Assembly: GCF_008831285.2 (NCBI RefSeq)
Contig: NC_045147.1
Span: 19,474,581-19,538,580 of the forward strand
DNA: 64,000 nucleotides
Source of the DNA: Nymphaea colorata
Taxonomy: Eukaryota; Streptophyta; Magnoliopsida; Nymphaeales; Nymphaeaceae
Reading direction: 5' to 3'
Of the stretch, positions 49,875 to 60,603 are shown piece by piece. The first letter of the stretch is position 1; each line of letters starts with the position of its first letter. The translations under genes and the position numbers were made by a program. The notes beneath the pieces are model-generated. The model made no database searches, was not told the origin of the DNA, and was given only the letters and a program-made list of their open reading frames with translations.

Positions 49875-52569
49875 TGTCACGACCCAATTTTTGACACCAT
49901 TTTTTTTTTCTTTCCATTTCTATAATAGCGGAAGCAACATTGAGTCATGACCAAACAGTTAAAATGAACACAAGTCCACAAATTACAGACGTAGTGCCCA
50001 GAATGCCAATGCCCGTCCATCACAAAGCCTGAGGTCGTCACTCCAAGAGCCGAAATCTATCAAAGACTACCTGTAGAGATAGAAAGAAGGGTCAGAGTTC
50101 CTCTGAGTATGGAGAAAATGAAGCCATGAATGGAACATGGCCCAATAAAATAATATTTTTCTTTTGTAAAACAAATATCTTCAAATCTTAGCACATATTG
50201 GAGTTACGTCACATTATCAGAAACAAAACGAAGTGTGCACAACCTCCAAAATTTCGTAGGCTTCCAACCGTGGTTCTCTGACAATGTCATGGTCATCGTG
50301 CCCAACAACAGAAATCCCCGTAGGCACTCACGGGCAGAACAAAACATTTCTTCACCAGGCGATCCAACGAATCGAGGGTACCCGCAGTGAAGCCTCCTGA
50401 GATATCCCAGATCGCCGCTGCAGCAGCATGGTCTCTCTAGGAACCCGGGGTGAGAGACCAGGAGACGTCTCGCTCCCAAACAGAAACAGAACAAAATCCC
50501 GGGCCCTTGTGCCGCCCAATACCCTGTGGGCCCTCCAGTACAGACAAAGGAGTGGGCGACAACAGTGAGCCTCGCGCACCACTACCTCCCGGGACAAAAC
50601 CAAACACTGGGCAACAACAAAAGCTCGCACTCACATAAACCATCGCACAAAGCCCACGTTTCGCCTTCGAATTTCAAATGTGAGGGTTTTTCCTTACTAG
50701 ACCTTGTCTAATACCCCTCTCAGAAACCGCCCTCAGGCTCGGTTTCCCAAACAGAAGCAATAGGCCATTTTCTAGTTCAATTTAATGGCAACAAAACAAA
50801 GTCGAGTTGACAATGCATCTATACAAGTATATTACGTTAAAAAATCTCACATAGTATGTTGTAATCATCGTATAGAACAAAAGATTTCCGAACCCTTATT
50901 CTGAAATTTTAAATAAAACTAAGGGTACCACAAAGCAATAATACATAACAATTCATTTTTTTACTGAAATTTCAAACAAATATATGGAAACCCTCTTTTG
51001 GTGATTTCTAAGAACTCGGAAGGTGTTATTTCGTATGAGATATTAGGCTTATATTGAAAAGAACTTTTACGAGCCTCTTTTTGCAAAAGATTTTCATTAA
51101 AGTGTTGCGGCATGAGTGCTTAAAAATTATAACAGCTTTTTCGTAAATTTTGCTAATAAGGTGGACCCGTTTTGTAATTTTTTTGAGTTTTGTTATAAAA
51201 ACGGATCACACTCGTTTTTCTTCATTTCTCGCCCTTGTTTTCTCTCTCTCCGCACGAGAGCTCCTCCCCTCCGCTCGTTCGACCGACGGTGGCTTCCACC
51301 GCTTCTTCAACAACACAAAATCAGCAACAGGGAGGGACTTCTTCCCGTGAGTACCAACGCGAGGGTTCCACGTCGCCGCGCACCATCCGACCGACAGTGG
51401 AGCTTCCACCGGCGCGCCACCACTTCCCGTCGTCTTCAAAGGGGGAACGAACCCGGGAGAGAGAGTTGTCTTCCTCTCAAGCCATCTCTGTCCAGCGGCA
51501 GCGACAGTCGCCGCCGACCAGCCCAGAGAGCAAAATGGGGCAGCAGAAACCCACGACCCGTCCTCGGTTTCTCTCAACACAAAGAGGGTGTAGGTAGGTT
51601 CCGGTGGTTGCAATAGTGGACTGGTCGAGGGCAACCAGTCTCTCACGGTGTTCCCCTCTCTTGAAGCCCTCAGGTAAAAGCAAGAGTGAAGAAAACAAGA
51701 GAACGTCTCTTCTGTTGGTGTCAGTGGCAAAGGAAAAAGAGTCATGGGCATCGTTGTTCACGGAGGTGGACGTCCGAACAGAAGTGTTCGTCCATCATCA
51801 GAGATTTGGGAATGTGGCCCAATCTCACGGGGATAAATCATACCCGTTATCCTTTATTTTCGCAACTTTGATATCACCATTCATACATGCATGACTATGT
51901 TTATCCCTCTGTTTCTCTTCTATGGTTGTTTTGAATCCTCTTCCAGAGCCCTCAAATTAGAGAGACATGCCCTGTTAAGGGTCGTTTGTGGTTTTGATTT
52001 TCTCACATGAATTGCACAGCATAATACATGAACTCGAAGCTTTCAAAACCCAATTAGACGAGCATATCATACATTGCATATATGAATCTAACATGCTTTA
52101 TTTCTAGAACCTCATGCTTGGATTCATCTCTAGGCATATGCATATACAGATTCACTTATAAACATAACTACCCACTGAAAATCAACCAAGAAATATACGA
52201 CTACATGCTTCATTCAAAACTGAAATTTCCCATACCTTTGAAAATCTGAAGCAGACTTCCAGCAACAACCTCGTTCCTTCTCAACGGCCACCAATCTCAA
52301 ACTCAACAAAAAGAAGAGCAAAAGTGAGGACGTCCCTCACTCTCTCTCTATTGCTGAACTCTCTCGTTTAGTGTTGCAGCAAAACGAGTGATTAGTTGTT
52401 GTAAATTGTGGTTAAATAAGCCCTTTTCAAGTCTCCCCAAATTACCATACGAGTTTCGCTTTTAGTTTCTTTTCCCCCCACTCCATTTCCCCTTTGCAGT
52501 TATAACCTCCCATTATGGTAAACGTGACGGTTACAAAAAGATAAGGGAAACGAAATCGTGGGTCTTACA
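49875..52569 (-). repeat. Gypsy LTR, left arm
   Basis: About 2.7 kb, TGTAAGACCC...GGGTCGTGACA read on the - strand. The length is in the range of Tekay/Del chromovirus LTRs. A GC-rich block near 51230-51700 gives long frames on both strands, but none resembles a known protein. The mirror copy is 57553-60246. Confidence 0.9.
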
Positions 52570-53905
52570 TCCTTCCCCCCTAAAAAGAAATTTCGTCCTC
52601 GAAATTTGAGTGTACCTTATTGAAACAATTGGGGATAACTCTTTCGCATGTCTTCTTCTGGCTCCCACGTACATTCTTTGCTGCCATTCCACTTGAACTA
52701 GTGGGATGGTCTTCTTCCGCAACACATGCTCCTTCCGATCTATGATCCGAAGCGGTTTTTCCTCTGTTGTCATGTCCTCTTGCAAATCAACTTCTTCGTA
52801 GTCTATCACATGCGAAGGATCAGGTATATACTTCCTTAGCATCGACACGTGAAATACTGGATGAACATGACTATACTGCGGTGGAAGTGCAATTCGATAT
52901 GCAACCTCGCCAACTTTTTCCAGAATCTCGAACAGACCAATGTATCTTGGGCTCAATTTCCCCTTCTTTTCGGATCGAAAAACACTCTTGGTGGGTGATA
53001 TCTTGACAAATACATGATCTCCTGCTTCAAAAGCTAGCTCTCTTCGTCGTTGGTCTGCATAACTTTTTTGTCGACTCTGAGCAGCCAAAAGTTTCTTTCT
53101 AATCATGTTGACCTGATCAGTGTAATGTTGGATCACCAAAGGGTCCTCAATCTTGTTGTCTCCTATCTCAGTCCAACATGATGGTGATCTACAAGGTCGG
53201 CCATAAAGAGCTTCGAATGGAGCCATTCCAATGCTAGAATGATAACTGTTGTTGTAGGCAAATTCGGCCAACTTTACATGTTTATCCCATTTACCCTTCC
53301 ATTGCAACACACATACTCTTAATCAAGAGTCTGAATGGTTCGCTCAGATTGCCCATCTGTTTGCGGATTAAATGTTGTACTCAGTTTCAATTTTGTTTCC
53401 AACGCTTCCTGTAATTTTCTCCAAAACTTGGATGTAAATCTTGGATCTCTGTCGGAGATGATTGATTTAGGGATTCCATGCAGTCTCACAATTTCATCAA
53501 CATATAAATCAGCTAGACTTTCAAGTGATTGCGAAATCTTGATGAGAAGGAAATGTACGGATTTAGTTAGTCGGTCCACCACTACCCAAATAGCATCGTG
53601 CTGTCGTCGAGTACGTGGTAACCCCACTACGAAATCCCTGGTGATGTCTTCCCATTTTCATGGAGGAATTCTATTTGTTGCATCAAACCACCTGGTTTCT
53701 GATGTTTTACTTTAACCTGTTGGCACACCAAACATCGTGAGACGAACTCAGCGATCTCTTTCTTCATTCCTGGCCACCAAAAGTTTATTCTTAAATTTTG
53801 GTACATCTTGGTGCTTCCCGGATGTATAGTATAACTCGCTTTGTGTGTCTCTTCAAGCAGCTTGTTTTTCACCTCTGGATCATTCGTAACCCACAATCTA
53901 CCGTT
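52531..53905 (-). pseudogene. Gypsy integrase and chromodomain segment, left arm
   Basis: Three frames in succession: 53896-53627 holds the HHCC zinc-binding region (HPGSTKMYQ, CLVCQQVK); 53627-53319 holds the integrase core (WVVVDRLTKS, SDRDPRF, QTDGQSERT); 53310-52531 holds the rest of the core (HSSIGMAPFEALYGR), the GPY/F region and a weak chromodomain-like tail (RIIDRKEHVLRKKTIPLVQVEW, quoted by its end LVQVEW). Breaks lie between HENGK and GLPRTR (frameshift) and after QTLD (stop and shift). The architecture is that of a Ty3/gypsy chromovirus, probably Tekay/Del. The final frame runs past the purine tract into the LTR. The same breaks occur in the right arm. Confidence 0.92.
52570..52581 (-). 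promoter_or_regulatory. Polypurine tract of the gypsy element, left arm
   Basis: Reads AGGGGGGAAGGA on the - strand, directly before the LTR. Confidence 0.9.
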
Positions 53906-53996
53906 TTGCGAAATGCTGTTTTGGGAATATCTTCATCCTTAATTCGCAATTGATGGTATCCCGACCTCAAGTCTATCTTAGAAAACACTTTTGCTT
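53906..53996 (-). pseudogene. Reverse-transcriptase N-terminal fragment, left arm
   Basis: On the - strand it reads [20 protein letters not shown] and then EDIPKTAFR, the first part of the RT palm. It is joined directly to integrase sequence (GRLWVTND), so the rest of RT and RNase H is missing at this join. The missing part lies alongside in the opposite orientation. Confidence 0.85.
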
Positions 53997-53997
53997 C

Positions 53998-54775
53998 CTT
54001 TCGCACACGTTATGGGCATTATGAGTTTCGAGTGATGCCTTTTGGACTCACAAATGCCCCAGCAGCTTTTATGGATCTCATGAATCAGATATTTCACGAG
54101 TACTTAGACCGATTCGTTATAGTGTTCATTAACGATGTGCTAGTATACTCAGAGTGTGAAGCAATGCATGCGGCACATCTCGAGATAGTGATGAAGATAT
54201 TGAGACAAAATCAACTGTATGCTAAATATTCCAAGTGAGTTTTGGCTAGACAAAGTGAATTTCTTGGGACACGTAATCTCTAAGGAGGGAGTGGCAGTTG
54301 ATCCGGCCAAAGTGAAAGCTGTACAATAATGGGATGCGCCAACTAATGTGTCAGAAATCAGAAGTTTTCTTGACTTGGCAGGTTACTACAGGAAGTTCAT
54401 CAAAGATTTTTTGAAAATTGCAATCCCAATGACTAAACTGGTATGGAAAGGAGTGAAATTTACGTGGACAGAAGATTGCCAGAAGAGTTTTCAGATATTG
54501 AAAGACAGTTTGACTAGTGCCCCAATTCTAACACTGCCAAATGGGAGGAAAGGATTTGTTGTATATACCTATGCTTTAGGAACAGGTTACGGAGCGGTGC
54601 TTATGCAAAAGGACAATGTTATAGCTTATGCCTCTAGGCAATTAAAACAACACGAGAAGAACTATCCAACACATGATTTGGAATTAGGAGCTGTGGTATT
54701 TGCATTAAAAATATGGAGACATTACCTTTATGGTGTGGAATTTGAAGTATTTTTTTACCACAAATCACTCAAATT
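53998..54775 (+). pseudogene. RT C-terminal and RNase H fragment, left arm, inverted relative to integrase
   Basis: It starts at TTTCGCACACG ([10 protein letters not shown]), exactly where the N-terminal RT fragment stops. The RT motif normally ending in two Asp reads [10 protein letters not shown], so the first catalytic Asp is Asn. A frameshift follows QLYAKYSK, and a TAA interrupts KAVQ-WDAPTN. The RNase H part begins at [16 protein letters not shown]; its first catalytic region reads YTYALGTG, where an Asp is usual, and HKSLK is preceded by FY in place of TD. The segment is therefore dead. It ends in LTR-derived sequence at about 54780. Confidence 0.9.
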
Positions 54776-55345
54776 CTCGTGGGAAGGAACGAGGTTGTTG
54801 CTGGAAGTCTGCTTCAGATTTTCAAAGGTATGGGAAATTTCATTACCTCTATTTTCAAAGGTATGGGAAATTTCAGTTTTGAGTGATTTGTGGTAAAAAA
54901 ATACTTCAAATTCCACACCATAGAGGTAATGGAATTTGCATTAAAAATATGGAGACATTAGGATGGAATGAAATTTCCCATACCTGACATTGTCCTTTAA
55001 TGCAGGTATGGGAAATTTCATTCCATCCTAATGTCTCCATATTTTTAATGCAAATTCCATTACCTCTATGGTGTGGAATTTGAAGTATTTTTTGGTGTGG
55101 AATTTGAAGTATTTTTTTACCACAAATCATATGGGAAATTTCATTCCATCCTAATGTCTCCATATTTTTAATGCAAATTCCATTGCCTCTATGGTGTGGT
55201 ATGGTGTGGAATTTGAAGTATTTTTTTACAACAAATCACTCAAAACTGAAATTTCCCATACCTTTGAAAATAGAGGTAATGAAATTTCCCATACCTTTGA
55301 AAATCTGAAGCAGACTTCCAGCAACAACCTCGTTCCTTCCCACGA
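54776..55345. repeat. Mosaic centre of the palindrome
   Basis: Short pieces recur in both orientations: the RNase H tail (ATGTCTCCATATTTTTAATG ... GTGGAATTTGAAGTATTTTTTTACC) and a piece of the gypsy LTR (AGGTATGGGAAATTTCA). A perfect sub-palindrome with arms of about 100 bp is centred near 54995. The non-symmetric spacer between the large arms is about 54982-55133. A 60-bp LTR piece (GAACGAGGTTGTTGCTGG..., as at 57845) is fused to RNase H on each side. Confidence 0.85.
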
Positions 55346-55346
55346 G

Positions 55347-56124
55347 AATTTGAGTGATTTGTGGTAAAAAAATACTTCAAATTCCACACCATAGAGGTAA
55401 TGTCTCCATATTTTTAATGCAAATACCACAGCTCCTAATTCCAAATCATGTGTTGGATAGTTCTTCTCGTGTTGTTTTAATTGCCTAGAGGCATAAGCTA
55501 TAACATTGTCCTTTTGCATAAGCACCGCTCCGTAACCTGTTCCTAAAGCATAGGTATATACAACAAATCCTTTCCTCCCATTTGGCAGTGTTAGAATTGG
55601 GGCACTAGTCAAACTGTCTTTCAATATCTGAAAACTCTTCTGGCAATCTTCTGTCCACGTAAATTTCACTCCTTTCCATACCAGTTTAGTCATTGGGATT
55701 GCAATTTTCAAAAAATCTTTGATGAACTTCCTGTAGTAACCTGCCAAGTCAAGAAAACTTCTGATTTCTGACACATTAGTTGGCGCATCCCATTATTGTA
55801 CAGCTTTCACTTTGGCCGGATCAACTGCCACTCCCTCCTTAGAGATTACGTGTCCCAAGAAATTCACTTTGTCTAGCCAAAACTCACTTGGAATATTTAG
55901 CATACAGTTGATTTTGTCTCAATATCTTCATCACTATCTCGAGATGTGCCGCATGCATTGCTTCACACTCTGAGTATACTAGCACATCGTTAATGAACAC
56001 TATAACGAATCGGTCTAAGTACTCGTGAAATATCTGATTCATGAGATCCATAAAAGCTGCTGGGGCATTTGTGAGTCCAAAAGGCATCACTCGAAACTCA
56101 TAATGCCCATAACGTGTGCGAAAG
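55347..56124 (-). pseudogene. RT C-terminal and RNase H fragment, right arm
   Basis: Mirror copy of 53998-54775 with the same FIND motif, the same frameshift and TAA, and the same YTYAL change. The 68-residue RT frame (56090-55884) is identical to its partner. Confidence 0.9.
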
Positions 56125-56125
56125 G

Positions 56126-56216
56126 AAGCAAAAGTGTTTTCTAAGATAGACTTGAGGTCGGGATACCATCAATTGCGAATTAAGGATGAAGATATTCCCA
56201 AAACAGCATTTCGCAA
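56126..56216 (+). pseudogene. Reverse-transcriptase N-terminal fragment, right arm
   Basis: Mirror copy of 53906-53996, joined on the + strand to the integrase segment. Confidence 0.85.
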
Positions 56217-57591
56217 AACGGTAGATTGTGGGTTACGAATGATCCAGAGGTGAAAAACAAGCTGCTTGAAGAGACACACAAAGCGAGTTATACTATACAT
56301 CCGGGAAGCACCAAGATGTACCAAAATTTAAGAATAAACTTTTGGTGGCCAGGAATGAAGAAAGAGATCGCTGAGTTCGTCTCACGATGTTTGGTGTGCC
56401 AACAGGTTAAAGTAAAACATCATAAACCAGGTGGTTTGATGCAACAAATAGAATTCCTCCATGAAAATGGGAAGACATCACCAGGGATTTCGTAGTGGGG
56501 TTACCACGTACTCGACGACAGCACGATGCTATTTGGGTAGTGGTGGACCGACTAACTAAATCCGTACATTTCCTTCTCATCAAGATTTCGCAATCACTTG
56601 AAAGTCTAGCTGATTTATATGTTGATGAAATTGTGAGACTGCATGGAATCCCTAAATCAATCATCTCCGACAGAGATCCAAGATTTACATCCAAGTTTTG
56701 GAGAAAATTACAGGAAGCGTTGGAAACAAAATTGAAACTGAGTACAACATTTAATCCGCAAACAGATGGGCAATCTGAGCGAACCATTCAGACTCTTGAT
56801 TAAGAGTATGTGTGTTGCAATGGAAGGGTAAATGGGATAAACATGTAAAGTTGGCCGAATTTGCCTACAACAACAGTTATCATTCTAGCATTGGAATGGC
56901 TCCATTCGAAGCTCTTTATGGCCGACCTTGTAGATCACCATCATGTTGGACTGAGATAGGAGACAACAAGATTGAGGACCCTTTGGTGATCCAACATTAC
57001 ACTGATCAGGTCAACATGATTAGAAAGAAACTTTTGGCTGCTCAGAGTCGACAAAAAAGTTATGCAGACCAACGACGAAGAGAGCTAGCTTTTGAAGCAG
57101 GAGATCATGTATTTGTCAAGATATCACCCACCAAGAGTGTTTTTCGATCCGAAAAGAAGGGGAAATTGAGCCCAAGATACATTGGTCTGTTCGAGATTCT
57201 GGAAAAAGTTGGCGAGGTTGCATATCGAATTGCACTTCCACCGCAGTATAGTCATGTTCATCCAGTATTTCACGTGTCGATGCTAAGGAAGTATATACCT
57301 GATCCTTCGCATGTGATAGACTACGAAGAAGTTGATTTGCAAGAGGACATGACAACAGAGGAAAAACCGCTTCGGATCATAGATCGGAAGGAGCATGTGT
57401 TGCGGAAGAAGACCATCCCACTAGTTCAAGTGGAATGGCAGCAAAGAATGTACGTGGGAGCCAGAAGAAGACATGCGAAAGAGTTATCCCCAATTGTTTC
57501 AATAAGGTACACTCAAATTTCGAGGACGAAATTTCTTTTTAGGGGGGAAGGATGTAAGACCCACGATTTCGTTTCCCTTATCTTTTTGTAA
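56217..57591 (+). pseudogene. Gypsy integrase and chromodomain segment, right arm
   Basis: Mirror copy of 52531-53905 in frames 56226-56495, 56495-56803 and 56812-57591. It has the same two breaks. One visible amino-acid difference is KHHKPGG here against KHQKPGG in the left arm. Confidence 0.92.
57541..57552 (+). promoter_or_regulatory. Polypurine tract of the gypsy element, right arm
   Basis: AGGGGGGAAGGA directly before the LTR start TGTAAGACCC. Confidence 0.9.
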
Positions 57592-60246
57592 CCGTCACGT
57601 TTACCATAATGGGAGGTTATAACTGCAAAGGGGAAATGGAGTGGGGGGAAAAGAAACTAAAAGCGAAACTCGTATGGTAATTTGGGGAGACTTGAAAAGG
57701 GCTTATTTAACCACAATTTACAACAACTAATCACTCGTTTTGCTGCAACACTAAACGAGAGAGTTCAGCAATAGAGAGAGAGTGAGGGACGTCCTCACTT
57801 TTGCTCTTCTTTTTGTTGAGTTTGAGATTGGTGGCCGTTGAGAAGGAACGAGGTTGTTGCTGGAAGTCTGCTTCAGATTTTCAAAGGTATGGGAAATTTC
57901 AGTTTTGAATGAAGCATGTAGTCGTATATTTCTTGGTTGATTTTCAGTGGGTAGTTATGTTTATAAGTGAATTATATATGCATATGCCTAGAGATGAATC
58001 CAAGCATGAGGTTCTAGAAATAAAGCATGTTAGATTCATATATGCAATGTATGATATGCTCGTCTAATTGGGTTTTGAAAGCTTCGAGTTCATGTATTAT
58101 GCTGTGCAATTCATGTGAGAAAATCAAAACCACAAACGACCCTTAACAGGGCATGTCTCTCTAATTTGAGGGCTCTGGAAGAGGATTCAAAACAACCATA
58201 GAAGAGAAACAGAGGGATAAACATAGTCATGCATGTATGAATGGTGATATCAAAGTTGCGAAAATAAAGGATAACGGGTATGATTTATCCCCGTGAGATT
58301 GGGCCACATTCCCAAATCTCTGATGATGGACGAACACTTCTGTTCGGACGTCCACCTCCGTGAACAACGATGCCCATGACTCTTTTTCCTTTGCCACTGA
58401 CACCAACAGAAGAGACGTTCTCTTGTTTTCTTCACTCTTGCTTTTACCTGAGGGCTTCAAGAGAGGGGAACACCGTGAGAGACTGGTTGCCCTCGACCAG
58501 TCCACTATTGCAACCACCGGAACCTACCTACACCCTCTTTGTGTTGAGAGAAACCGAGGACGGGTCGTGGGTTTCTGCTGCCCCATTTTGCTCTCTGGGC
58601 TGGTCGGCGGCGACTGTCGCTGCCGCTGGACAGAGATGGCTTGAGAGGAAGACAACTCTCTCTCCCGGGTTCGTTCCCCCTTTGAAGACGACGGGAAGTG
58701 GTGGCGCGCCGGTGGAAGCTCCACTGTCGGTCGGATGGTGGGCGGCGACCTGGAACCCTCGCGTTGGTACTCACGGGAAGAAGTCCCTCCCTGTTGCTGA
58801 TTTTGTGTTGTTGAAGAAGCGGTGGAAGCCACCGTCGGTCGAACGAGCGGAGGGGAGGAGCTCTCGTGCGGAGAGAGAGAAAACAAGGGCGAGAAATGAA
58901 GAAAAACGAGTGTGATCCGTTTTTATAACAAAACTCAAAAAAATTACAAAACGGGTCCACCTTATTAGCAAAATTTACGAAAAAGCTGTTATAATTTTTA
59001 AGCACTCATGCCGCAACACTTTAATGAAAATCTTTTGCAAAAAGAGGCTCGTAAAAGTTCTTTTCAATATAAGCCTAATATCTCATACGAAATAGCACCT
59101 TCCGAGTTCTTAGAAATCACCAAAAGAGGGTTTCCATATATTTGTTTGAAATTTCAGTAAAAAAATGAATTGTTATGTATTATTGCTTTGTGGTACCCTT
59201 AGTTTTATTTAAAATTTCAGAATAAGGGTTCGGAAATCTTTTGTTCTATACAATGATTACAACATACTATGTGAGATTTTTTAACGTGATATACTTGTAT
59301 AGATGCATTGTCAACTCGACTTTGTTTTGTTGTCATTAAATTGAACTAGAAAATGGCCTATTGCTTCTGTTTGGGAAACCGAGCCTGAGGGCGGTTTCTG
59401 AGAGGGGTATTAGACAAGGTCTAGTAAGGAAAAACCCTCACATTTGAAATTCGAAGGCGAAACGTGGGCTTTGTGCGATGGTTTATGTGAGTGCGAGCTT
59501 TTGTTGTTGCCCAGTGTTTGGTTTTGTCCCGGGAGGTAGTGGTGCGCGAGGCTCACTGTTGTCGCCCACTCCTCTGTCTGTACTGGAGGGCCCACAAGGT
59601 ATTGGGCGGCACAAGGGCCCGGGATTTTGTTCTGTTTCTGTTTGGGAGCGAGACGTCACCTGGTCTCTCACCCCGGGTTCCTAGAGAGACCATGCTGCTG
59701 CAGCGGCGATCTGGGATATCTCAGGAGGCTTCACTGCGGGTACCCTCGATTCGTTGGATCGCCTGGTGAAGAAATGTTCTGTTCTGCCCGTGAGTGCCTA
59801 CGGGGATTTCTGTTGTTGGGCACGATGACCATGACACTGTCAGAGAACCACGGTTGGAAGCCTACGAAATTTTGGAGGTTGTGCACACCTCGTTTTGTTT
59901 CTGATAATGTGACGTAACTCCAATATGTGCTAAGATTTGAAGATATTTGTTTTACAAAAGAAAAATATTATTTTATTGGGCCATGTTCCATTCATGGCTT
60001 CATTTTCTCCATACTCAGAGGAACTCTGACCCTTCTTTCTATCTCTACAGGTAGTCTTTGATAGATTTCGGCTCTTGGAGTGACGACCTCAGGCTTTGTG
60101 ATGGACGGGCATTGGCATTCTGGGCACTACGTCGGTAATTTGTGGACTTGTGTTCATTTTAACTGTTTGGTCATGACTCAATGTTGCTTCCGCTATTATA
60201 GAAATGGAAAGAAAAAAAAAATGGTGTCAAAAATTGGGTCGTGACA
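57553..60246 (+). repeat. Gypsy LTR, right arm
   Basis: 2694 bp, TGTAAGACCC...GTGACA, nearly identical to the left-arm LTR in inverted orientation. Because the two LTRs face in opposite directions, they cannot be the two ends of one normal element. Confidence 0.9.
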
Positions 60247-60250
60247 ACTT

Positions 60251-60345
60251 TGGTATCAGAGTCGGTTCAACACTCGGACCTGGGGTCCCACACGCGCGGA
60301 CGCGTGTGCCTTAAGGGGTGTGGATTGTAACACCCCATAAGTTTA
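60251..60345 (+). other. PBS and TRIM-type leader after the right gypsy LTR
   Basis: TGGTATCAGAG follows the LTR after four bases. The leader then carries the GC hairpin CACACGCG-n4-CGCGTGTG (60289-60308), a purine tract (TTAAGGGGTG) and the LTR start TGTAACACCCC. The same leader occurs at 49796-49870 and 60526-60602 in the other orientation. Confidence 0.8.
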
Positions 60346-60360
60346 GTCCCGTATCGAAGA

Positions 60361-60510
60361 TTGTAACACCCCATAAGTTGGGTCCAAATGTTTTCTTATT
60401 GAAATAAAACAATGTCTGATTTCTTTATGTTTTGGTCATGACTCAATGTTGCTTCCGCTATTATAGAAATGAAAAGAAAAAAAATTGGTGTCAAAAATTG
60501 GATCGTGACA
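60361..60510 (+). repeat. Junction debris with a second, diverged gypsy LTR end
   Basis: 60361-60426 contains another TGTAACACCCCATAAG start followed by unique sequence. About 60428-60510 is a partial copy of the last 80 bp of the gypsy LTR in + orientation (TTGGTCATGACTCAATG ... GGATCGTGACAACTT) with several differences from 60168-60250. Confidence 0.8.
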
Positions 60511-60590
60511 ACTTATGGGGTGTTACAATCCACCCCCCTTAAGGCACACGCGTCCGCGCGTGTGGGACCCCAGGTCCGAGTGTTGAACCG

Positions 60591-60602
60591 GCTCTGATAC
60601 CA
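60591..60602 (-). promoter_or_regulatory. Primer-binding site of the outer TRIM-type element
   Basis: TGGTATCAGAGC on the - strand, one base after the right outer LTR, complementary to initiator Met tRNA. Confidence 0.85.
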
Positions 60603-60603
60603 C

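Larger units (their letters stand above)
49757..54981. repeat. Left arm of the giant inverted repeat
   Basis: Position x pairs with 110121-x (outer part) or 110122-x (inner part), a one-base shift caused by a small indel near 52146-52152. I could see only a handful of differences across more than 5 kb (for example at 49987, 50463, 51371 and 51380, and one Gln/His codon near 53700). Confidence 0.95.
55134..60364. repeat. Right arm of the giant inverted repeat
   Basis: Mirror of 49757-54981. Identity ends at about 60364, where this arm continues TAACACCCC while the left arm continues into the rest of the outer LTR. Confidence 0.95.

Noticed and set aside
50204-50711. Overlapping frames of 60-96 codons in the LTR (mirror 59410-59917)
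   Set aside because: LTR sequence; no family resemblance, and frames on both strands are equally open.
51116-51894. Long frames on both strands in the GC-rich part of the gypsy LTR (and mirror copy at 58227-59005)
   Set aside because: They lie inside the LTR, overlap on opposite strands and resemble no known protein; high GC alone explains the lack of stops.
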